From a bacterium (lineage in GTDB: Bacteria > Actinomycetota > Acidimicrobiia > Acidimicrobiales > Bin134): a DNA stretch of 6,031 bases. Made by a program: the position numbers and the translations under genes. The number at the start of each line of letters is the position of its first letter. Positions within the stretch are counted from its first letter, which is position 1. The stretch is taken from positions 1 to 6,031 of the forward strand of contig JAPPKI010000099.1 of the NCBI GenBank assembly GCA_028820035.1, read 5' to 3'. This document shows positions 1 through 5,363 of the stretch, one piece after another. The notes beneath the pieces were generated by a model that saw nothing but the letters and a program-made list of their open reading frames with translations, was not told the DNA's origin and made no database searches.

Positions 1-154
1 CGATTGCCTCTTGGATGGGACGCCGCCCCGTTCCAGCCTTCCACTCGACGTGCTGTCCCTCGCCGGGAAACGCTTCTGTGAACTCCTCAGGAGTCAGACG
101 AGTCGATGGCTCGCGGCCAAACCAAGAAATGCGAGAAAACGCACTATTCGTCAT
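1..154 (-). CDS. AlbA_2 (Schlafen-type) domain protein, 5' part only
   Basis: An open frame starts at ATG 154-152 and stays open for 51 codons to the left edge, so only the N-terminus is seen. The start is fixed by an in-frame TAA four codons upstream (166-164) with no other start between. After a polar lead, residues 21-51 read TPEEFTEAFPGEGQHVEWK, then a Gly/Arg stretch and IQEAI. This matches the opening of AlbA_2/divergent-AAA_4 proteins, where Glu-x-x-x-Val-Glu-Phe/Trp-Lys precedes a helix leading into an AFANT-GG-type motif; that motif would lie just outside the window. Such proteins are known as putative nucleic-acid-binding regulators or ATP-binding proteins, some near mobile or defence genes. 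It is divergent from the catabolic operon, so it could be a regulator, but nothing here proves that. The family call rests on a short motif. Confidence 0.62.
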   Translation of the reverse strand, partial: MTNSAFSRISWFGREPSTRLTPEEFTEAFPGEGQHVEWKAGTGRRPIQEAI

Positions 155-171
155 TAAGACATCTTATATGA
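151..171. repeat. Imperfect inverted repeat, candidate operator
   Basis: The left arm TCATTAAGA (151-159) and right arm TCTTATATGA (162-171) pair around a 2-base centre. There are five central pairs, one unpaired T (167), then four outer pairs. The repeat covers the ATG of the minus-strand gene and its possible -10 hexamer. A protein bound here could block transcription of that gene and might also affect the divergent operon. Binding is inferred, and AT-rich DNA gives such repeats by chance fairly often. Confidence 0.35.
163..168 (-). promoter_or_regulatory. Possible -10 element of the AlbA_2 gene (leaderless)
   Basis: Read on the minus strand, 168-163 is TATAAG, close to the TATAAT consensus. 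It ends 8 bases before the ATG at 154, which would place transcription start at or next to the start codon. No Shine-Dalgarno sequence precedes the ATG, so a leaderless mRNA, common in actinobacteria, is plausible. A -35-like TTGCAC lies about 20 bases upstream, which is longer than ideal spacing. Confidence 0.3.
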
Positions 172-192
172 ATCATTTGGAGCGAGTGGTGC

Positions 193-198
193 AATAAT
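193..198 (+). promoter_or_regulatory. Possible -10 element of the catabolic operon
   Basis: AATAAT at 193-198 is the best -10-like hexamer in front of the plus-strand array. No well-spaced -35 box is visible. Transcription would start near 205-208, right at a GTG (208) in frame with the CoA-transferase. That leaves two readings: leaderless translation from GTG 208, or a leader of about 55 bases before ATG 262. Confidence 0.22.
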
Positions 199-261
199 AG
201 TGCGATTGTGGGAGATGCGATAAGCCTGGCTAGGCAATCAACGGCTTTCTATGCTCAACCC

Positions 262-1464
262 ATGGCAGGTCCAATGGATGGGGTAAAGGTGGTCGAGCTG
301 GGGGTGTGGGTAGCCGGCCCCGCGGCGGGCGGCATTTTGAGCGACTGGGGGGCCGACGTGGTCAAGATCGAACCCCCCGCCGGCGACCCGGCAAGGACTT
401 TCCAGCAGATGCTGGGCGGAGACATGCCCACCAATCCGGTGTTCGAACTGGACAACCGCTCCAAGCGCTCGGTGGTGGTTGATCTGGCCCATCCTGAGGG
501 TCAGGCCATCGCAGCCGAGATCATCGACGACGCCGACGTGTTCCTCACCAACTTGCGGCTGAGCGCGCTCCAACGGCTGGGGCTCGACTACCAGTCGCTG
601 GCCGCCCGCAACCCAGGGCTGATCTACTGCGCCATCACCGGCTACGGACTCGAAGGGCCCGACGCCGACCGCCCCGCCTACGACATCGCCGCCTTCTGGG
701 CCCGCTCCGGCATCGCCGCTCAGCTCACGCCCCCCGGCGGCGCCTTGCCGTTCCAGCGGGGCGGGATGGGCGACCACAACGTGGGCCTGGCCGGAGCGGC
801 GGCCATCAGCGCGGCGCTGTACCACCGAGAGCGCACCGGCGAAGGCCAAATGGTGTCGTCGTCGCTGTTCCGGGAGGGCATGTACACCATCGGCTTCGAC
901 ATCAACGTGCTGTTGATGTGGGGCCTCAACATGGCAGTGGGCACCCGGGAGGCCATGGGCAACCCGGCCATCAACAACTACACCGCGGGCGACGGGCGGC
1001 GGTTCTGGGTGGTGGGCCTGGAGGGCGACCGCCATTGGCCCCCGCTGGCCCGAGCCGTGGGCCATCCCGAGTGGATCGACGACGAGCGGTTCGCCACCCC
1101 CCGAGACCGGGCGGTCAACGCCGTGGAGCTGATCGCGGCCCTAGATGAGGCCTTCGCCACTCGTCCGTTGGAGGAGTGGGCCGAGATCTTCGCTGCCGAG
1201 CCCGACATGTTCTGGGCCCCGGTGAACACCCTCGACGACCTGCTGGCCGACCCCCAGACCGGCCCGTCGGGTGCGTTGGTGGAGGTGCCCGACGGGGCCA
1301 CCGGCACCACAATGCTGGCCACCCCGGTCGACTTCCACGGCACCCCATGGGCCCCTCGCAGCCTGGCGCCCGAGTTGGGGGAGCACACCGACGAGGTGCT
1401 GGCTGAAATGGGCCGCACTCCCGATCAGATAGCGGAGTTGCGCTCCAGCGGCACCGTGGCCTGA
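262..1464 (+). CDS. CaiB/BaiF (family III) CoA-transferase
   Basis: This is a predicted cytoplasmic enzyme that moves CoA between carboxylic acids, usually to activate a substrate for degradation. It has 400 residues from ATG 262, normal for the family. The N-terminus GPMDGVKVVELG leads into AGPAAGGILSDWGADVVKIEPP, the family signature that helps bind CoA. The run GYGLEGPDADRPAYD is followed by GMGDHNVGLAGAAAISAALY. Asp171 in GDHN aligns with the catalytic Asp169 of formyl-CoA transferase. The small-domain region (GDGRRFWVV, DDERFATPRDR, WAPVNTLDDLLADPQ) is intact. An in-frame GTG at 208 would add 18 residues, but those codons have low third-position G/C and no family similarity, and the Asp position fits ATG 262 better. 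Neither start has a clear Shine-Dalgarno site. It is the first gene of the operon. The CoA donor and acceptor cannot be read from sequence. Confidence 0.93.
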   Translation: MAGPMDGVKVVELGVWVAGPAAGGILSDWGADVVKIEPPAGDPARTFQQMLGGDMPTNPVFELDNRSKRSVVVDLAHPEGQAIAAEIIDDADVFLTNLRLSALQRLGLDYQSLAARNPGLIYCAITGYGLEGPDADRPAYDIAAFWARSGIAAQLTPPGGALPFQRGGMGDHNVGLAGAAAISAALYHRERTGEGQMVSSSLFREGMYTIGFDINVLLMWGLNMAVGTREAMGNPAINNYTAGDGRRFWVVGLEGDRHWPPLARAVGHPEWIDDERFATPRDRAVNAVELIAALDEAFATRPLEEWAEIFAAEPDMFWAPVNTLDDLLADPQTGPSGALVEVPDGATGTTMLATPVDFHGTPWAPRSLAPELGEHTDEVLAEMGRTPDQIAELRSSGTVA

Positions 1465-1486
1465 GCCTTCGTTGGGGCAGGGCCAT

Positions 1487-1490
1487 AGGA
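1487..1490 (+). promoter_or_regulatory. Ribosome binding site deciding the SDR start
   Basis: AGGA at 1487-1490 lies 7 bases before the GTG at 1498. The nearby ATG at 1490 is out of frame with the SDR, so this site favours the GTG start. Confidence 0.5.
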
Positions 1491-1497
1491 TGTCGCC

Positions 1498-2343
1498 GTG
1501 AATCAGACCACAGGACCGCGTCCTTTCGAGGGTCAGGCGATAATCGTCACCGGAGCCAGCCGCGGCGTAGGCGCAGGCCTGGCCGTCCGCCTCGGCGAGC
1601 TGGGCGCGGGGGTGGCCTGTGTTGCCCGAGCCACCGACTCGGCCCGATTCAAACTGCCCGGCACGGTGGACGAAACCGCAGCAGCAGTTGACGAGGCTGG
1701 CGGCGACGGCTTGGCCGTGCCCTGCGACCTGTCTCGTCCCGAACAGATCGAGGCCATGGTGGAAACCGTGGTGAACCACTTCGGCCGCATCGACGCCCTG
1801 GTGAACAACGCCGCGGTGACCTTCGTGGGCGACCTCGAGATTGAGCTAAAGCGCTATGAGCTGACCATGGCCATCAACACCACCGCCCCGCTGCTGGCCA
1901 CCCAGCTTTGCCGACCCCATTTGGCCGAACGCGGCGGGCGAATCATCAACGTCTCATCGGCGGCCGGGCTCGCCTATTTCCCATCGCTGATGACCTACGG
2001 CATGTCCAAAACCGCACTGGAGCACCTGACCGTGAGCAGCGCGGCCATTCTGGCCGAAGACGGGATCGCGGTGAACTGCTTCCGCATCGACACCGCGGTG
2101 GCCAGCGAGGGCTTTGTGATGAACGCTCCCGACGCCGATCACTCCACATGGGCCGACACCTCGGTTTCCGCCGAGGGCATCGTGTGGATGCTTCAACAGC
2201 CCACCTCCTACACCGGAAAGCTGGAGAGCATGGTGGGCCTAGCCCAGCGGGAGGGCATCATGGCCGAGATTGCCGACAAGACCAGTTCCAATGCTCCTTC
2301 CGCGAGCCAATGGAGCATCGACCGCGCCCGGGGCATTGTCTAA
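1498..2343 (+). CDS. Short-chain dehydrogenase/reductase (citronellol DH / HSDL2-like)
   Basis: A classical SDR of 281 residues, predicted to be a cytoplasmic NAD(P)-dependent oxidoreductase acting on an alcohol or carbonyl. The Rossmann motif TGASRGVG is at residues 18-25 and CDLS at 76-79. NNAA (103-106) replaces the usual NNAG. The tetrad is complete: Asn127, Ser154 (in NVSSAAG), Tyr167 and Lys171 (YGMSK). Arg44 after the second strand suggests NADP(H). The segment KLPGTVDETAAAVDEAGGDG (52-71) is typical of the SDR branch containing citronellol/citronellal dehydrogenases and HSDL2-like proteins, which suggests a branched or isoprenoid-like substrate, but that is weak. The start is GTG, 33 bp after the CoA-transferase. 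Its C-terminal codons overlap the possible upstream starts of the next gene, consistent with translational coupling. Confidence 0.93.
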   Translation: MNQTTGPRPFEGQAIIVTGASRGVGAGLAVRLGELGAGVACVARATDSARFKLPGTVDETAAAVDEAGGDGLAVPCDLSRPEQIEAMVETVVNHFGRIDALVNNAAVTFVGDLEIELKRYELTMAINTTAPLLATQLCRPHLAERGGRIINVSSAAGLAYFPSLMTYGMSKTALEHLTVSSAAILAEDGIAVNCFRIDTAVASEGFVMNAPDADHSTWADTSVSAEGIVWMLQQPTSYTGKLESMVGLAQREGIMAEIADKTSSNAPSASQWSIDRARGIV

Positions 2344-4324
2344 GGCCCGGGAGGTTCACTCCTTCTGTCGCATCTGCACCGCCATGTGCGGCATCACGGT
2401 CACCGTCGAGGGCGACCAGGTATTAAAGGTGAGAGGCGACGACGCCCACCCCATCTCCAAGGGCTACACCTGTCCGAAGGGCCGGGCACTCCCCGAGTGG
2501 CACCACCACCCGCACCGGCTCAACCAACCCCAGATAGGCGATCAGGCCGCGGGGTGGGACCAATGCCTCGACGACTTGGGCAGCCGCCTCGCTGACATCA
2601 TCGACCAGAACGGTCCCGATGCGGTGGCCATGTATCTGGCCAGCGGCTCCGCGTACGACGCCAACGGCCGCCGGGCTGCCGAGCGGTTCCTGGGTGCCAT
2701 CGGCTCCCTCCAGAAGTACACCGCCACCACCATCGACACCCCCATGCGCCCGCTGGTGGCCGAGCTCATGGGGGGCTGGTCGGGGATCACCCCCATGTGG
2801 GATCAAGAAGCGGCCCGAATGCTCCTGCTGGTAGGCACCAATCCCGTGGTGTCCCACGGCCACGGCAACGGTCTGGCTGATCCCATCCGCCGACTTCGAG
2901 CCCAGCAAGAGCGGGGGCCGGTGTGGGTGGTCGACCCTCGCCGCACCGAGACCGCCCACCTCGCCGACCACCATCTGGCCCCCCGGCCCAGCACCGACTA
3001 CCTGATTTTGGGCTGGCTGGTGCGTGAGCTGTTGGTGGATGGGGCTGACTGGGACTACTTAAACGAGCACTCGGTAGGGGTAGAAGACCTCACCGCCGCG
3101 GTGGCCCCCTTCAATCTGGACCGTGCGGCAGCCGGAACCGGGATAGACCCCGCTGAACTGCTCGACCTCCTCGACGCGGTGCGAACCGCGGGCCGGTTGT
3201 CGGTGCTGTCGGGCACCGGCGTGTCCATGGGCCGCCACGCCAACGTGACCGAGTGGCTGCTCTGGGCGCTGGCCGTGGTCACCGGCTCCTACGACCAGCC
3301 GGGAGGGATGTGGTTCAACCCCGGCTACCTGATGCAGCTCGACACGCGTGATTGGCAGCCCTCCGACGGCCAGCCCGAACCCGGACCGGCCAGCCGTCCC
3401 GAGTTCCCCCGCCGCTTCGGCGAGTATCCGTGCGCTGCCTTGGTAGACGAGATCGAGGCCGGCAACGTGCGGGCACTGGTGGTGGTGGGCGGCAACCCGC
3501 TGATCGCCTTCCCCGATCGAGACCGGACCCAGGCGGCATTCGAATCTCTCGACGTGCTGGCGGTGGCCGACGTGGTGGAAACCGACACCACCGCGCTGGC
3601 CACCCACCTGCTGCCTGTGGCTGGCCAACTGGAACGAGCCGACCTGCCCTGGATGTTGGATGCCTACCAGCCGGCCATCGCCACCCACTACACCCCGGCG
3701 GTGGTCCCTCCCGGCGCCGACCGCCGGCTCATGTGGCAGGTCTTCGCCGACCTGGGCCGCCGACTGGGCGTGGGAGTGCTGCCTCGGGGCATCGACGCCG
3801 ACACCGCCACCGACGAAGACCTCCTAGAACTGATCGCCGAGCGGGGCCGCAGCGATGCCGCCACCGTGCTGGCCGCCCGACGCGGGTTGGTAGGCGAAGC
3901 CAACCCGGTTCACGGCTGGGTTCTCAACCGAGTGCTGCCCGAAGGCCGCTGGCGACTGGCCCCCGAGCCGCTGGTGGCGCAGCTTGCCGACCTCGACCGC
4001 CCCGCGCCCCTGGTGCTGCTGCCCCGCCGTCAGATGCGAACCATGAACGGTCAGCTCCGCGACTTGGGCGACGTGGGCCCTGAAGTGCTGATCCATCCCG
4101 ACCACGGCATCGCCGACGGCCAGCCTGTGCAGGTGCGCAGCGCTCACGGCGAGTTGGTGGGCACGGCTCGCACCAGCGACGAGATCGCCTCTGGGGCGGT
4201 GTCCATCCCCCACGGCTGGGCCGACCCCAACGTCTGCGCCCTCACCACCGCCGAAGTCGACGTCGATCCCCTCACCGGCATGGTCTGGCAGTCGGGACTG
4301 CCGGTTCAGCTCAGCCCGGCGTGA
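2336..4324 (+). CDS. Molybdopterin (bis-MGD) oxidoreductase, single subunit with [4Fe-4S]
   Basis: This belongs to the DMSO-reductase/formate-dehydrogenase superfamily and has 662 residues from TTG 2336. An N-terminal iron-sulphur motif CxxCxxxC (Cys11, 14, 18) is followed by Cys46 in CPKGR; Lys48 is the residue that typically links the cluster to the pterin. Next come LLLVGTNPVVSH (164-173) and VVDPRRTETA (198-207), both dinucleotide-binding, then VVVGGNPL (382-389). The C-terminal molydop-binding domain (about 553-662) includes RTMNGQLRDLG and DPLTGMVWQSGLPV. There is no twin-arginine or secretion signal, so it is cytoplasmic. The molybdenum-ligand region (YTATTIDTPMR) has no Cys, Sec or Ser; Asp134 is the likely ligand. 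TTG 2336 overlaps the SDR stop and gives MSKAREVHSFCRIC, ending just before the cluster motif. ATG 2291 and TTG 2270 are in-frame alternatives with larger overlaps. The reaction and the electron partner are unknown. Confidence 0.92.
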   Translation: MSKAREVHSFCRICTAMCGITVTVEGDQVLKVRGDDAHPISKGYTCPKGRALPEWHHHPHRLNQPQIGDQAAGWDQCLDDLGSRLADIIDQNGPDAVAMYLASGSAYDANGRRAAERFLGAIGSLQKYTATTIDTPMRPLVAELMGGWSGITPMWDQEAARMLLLVGTNPVVSHGHGNGLADPIRRLRAQQERGPVWVVDPRRTETAHLADHHLAPRPSTDYLILGWLVRELLVDGADWDYLNEHSVGVEDLTAAVAPFNLDRAAAGTGIDPAELLDLLDAVRTAGRLSVLSGTGVSMGRHANVTEWLLWALAVVTGSYDQPGGMWFNPGYLMQLDTRDWQPSDGQPEPGPASRPEFPRRFGEYPCAALVDEIEAGNVRALVVVGGNPLIAFPDRDRTQAAFESLDVLAVADVVETDTTALATHLLPVAGQLERADLPWMLDAYQPAIATHYTPAVVPPGADRRLMWQVFADLGRRLGVGVLPRGIDADTATDEDLLELIAERGRSDAATVLAARRGLVGEANPVHGWVLNRVLPEGRWRLAPEPLVAQLADLDRPAPLVLLPRRQMRTMNGQLRDLGDVGPEVLIHPDHGIADGQPVQVRSAHGELVGTARTSDEIASGAVSIPHGWADPNVCALTTAEVDVDPLTGMVWQSGLPVQLSPA

Positions 4325-4347
4325 TGGTCATGGAGCAAGTTCGATGA
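4324..4347 (+). other. Seven-codon mini-ORF coupling two genes
   Basis: ATG 4324 overlaps the TGA of the molybdopterin gene as TGATG. It encodes MVMEQVR and ends at a TGA (4345-4347) that overlaps the ATG of the next gene as ATGA. A ribosome could in principle be handed along without release. It may be chance, since the region is only 24 bases. I see no evidence that the peptide itself matters. Confidence 0.2.
4332..4335 (+). promoter_or_regulatory. Ribosome binding site of the flavoprotein gene
   Basis: GGAG at 4332-4335 lies 8 bases before ATG 4344. It supports that start even though the protein then lacks the usual first helices of its family. Confidence 0.5.
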
Positions 4348-5363
4348 GCCCCATAGAAGCGAACTTGCTGAAGCTCAAGCTCCCCAAGGAGCTGGGCGGG
4401 CTCGAAGCCGACCTGAGGACCCAGTTTCTGGCCACCGAGGCCGCCAGTCGCGCCGACGGTTCAGCGGGCTGGAATGAGACGTTCACGACGACTTCCGCGG
4501 CCATCGCCGCCGCTCGCCTGCCGCAAGAAGGCATGGAAGAAGTCGCAGGCAGCGCCACCGGCGGGGCCGCCTGGCCGCCATTCACCGGCACGTTTCCACT
4601 GTCAGGACGGGCTGCGCCTGCCCCTGACGGTGTGGTGTTGACCGGTCGATGGGGATTCGCCTCTGGCATCGTCGATGCCGCCTGGGTGGTGGCCGGCTGC
4701 ACCACAGAGTTGGGACCGCGGTGGGCGGTGATCCCGGTAGAGCAGGTGACCGTGCACGACACCTGGCAAGTGAGCGGGTTGGTGGAGACCCTGAGCCACG
4801 ACTACAGCGTGGACAACGTGTTCGTGCCCCACAGCCGGTTGTTCGAGTTGTCGCAGCCACCGCCCCGGGGCGGGATCCTCCACCGGCTGCCCATGTATGC
4901 GCTTATCAGCCCCGATCATTGCGGCGTGAGCCTGGGAATCGCCCGGCGGGCGCTGGATGAGCTCGCAATTGCCGCGGCGGGCAAGAACCGGCTGACCAGC
5001 GCGGCCCCCCTCGATGAGCGGCCGGCTTTCCAGCGCGATCTGGGACAGGCCGACACCAAGCTGCGAGCGGCCCGGGCGCTGGTGCTGGAAGTGCTGGACG
5101 AGATCTGGACAGCGGGAGCCGCAGGAGAGCCAGTGGAGGACGAAGTAGTCCAGCGGGCTCGAGCCGCGGCCACCCATGCGGCCGACACCGCCGTCGAGGT
5201 GGCGTCAATGGCCTACCGCCGGGGCGGCGGGACGGTGCTGTACCAAGACCATCCTCTCAACCAGTGCTTCCGAGACGCCCACGCCGCTACTCAACACGTC
5301 CATGTGACCGATGAGATGTACGAGTTGGTGGGCGCCAACCTGCTCGGAAAAGCGCCGGATTAG
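4344..5363 (+). CDS. Acyl-CoA dehydrogenase-fold flavoprotein, HsaA/DszC-like oxygenase type
   Basis: This protein has 339 residues. From residue 5 it follows the family closely: LPKELGGLEADLRTQ (13-27), ADGSAGW (37-43), GRWGFASG (101-108), HDTWQVSGL then SHDY (138-154), and FVPHSRLF (160-167). The C-terminal helical domain carries LGIARRALDEL (197-207), LDERPAFQRDL (223-233) and the DAHAATQHVHV run (311-321). The last run, rather than an acyl-CoA dehydrogenase catalytic Glu, points to group D flavin monooxygenases such as HsaA, DszC and HpaH-type oxygenases, which use reduced flavin made by a separate reductase. No reductase gene is in the window. Relatives usually have about 380-400 residues; the N-terminal helices before the PxELGG motif (some 30-45 residues) are absent. 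No in-frame start lies upstream, and the upstream codons do not look like the missing part. It is the last gene of the operon. It may instead be a dehydrogenase on an unusual substrate. Confidence 0.85.
   Translation: MSPIEANLLKLKLPKELGGLEADLRTQFLATEAASRADGSAGWNETFTTTSAAIAAARLPQEGMEEVAGSATGGAAWPPFTGTFPLSGRAAPAPDGVVLTGRWGFASGIVDAAWVVAGCTTELGPRWAVIPVEQVTVHDTWQVSGLVETLSHDYSVDNVFVPHSRLFELSQPPPRGGILHRLPMYALISPDHCGVSLGIARRALDELAIAAAGKNRLTSAAPLDERPAFQRDLGQADTKLRAARALVLEVLDEIWTAGAAGEPVEDEVVQRARAAATHAADTAVEVASMAYRRGGGTVLYQDHPLNQCFRDAHAATQHVHVTDEMYELVGANLLGKAPD

Noticed and set aside
15..197. 60-residue plus-strand open frame at the left edge
   Set aside because: It has no family resemblance and lies opposite the AlbA_2-like frame, whose residues match a known motif.
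238..1065. 275-residue open frame antisense to the CoA-transferase
   Set aside because: The translation is His/Gly/Ala-rich with no recognisable motifs. Long antisense frames are usual opposite GC-rich genes, and the plus strand is a clear CaiB protein.
1141..1779. 212-residue minus-strand frame across the CoA-transferase/SDR junction
   Set aside because: It runs opposite two well-supported genes and shows no domain; it is a high-GC shadow.
2270..2335. Longer N-terminus of the molybdopterin enzyme (from TTG 2270 or ATG 2291)
   Set aside because: The extra residues do not resemble the family or a Tat signal and lie wholly within the SDR coding region. The start at 2336 gives a typical short lead before the cysteine motif, though ATG 2291 cannot be excluded.
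3059..3688. 209-residue minus-strand frame inside the molybdopterin gene
   Set aside because: No motif, and composition is the mirror of the sense gene; a shadow frame.
4344..5363. Ordinary fatty-acid acyl-CoA dehydrogenase
   Set aside because: The C-terminal region has the HAATQH-type run of group D flavin monooxygenases, and no catalytic Glu in the usual acyl-CoA dehydrogenase context is visible.
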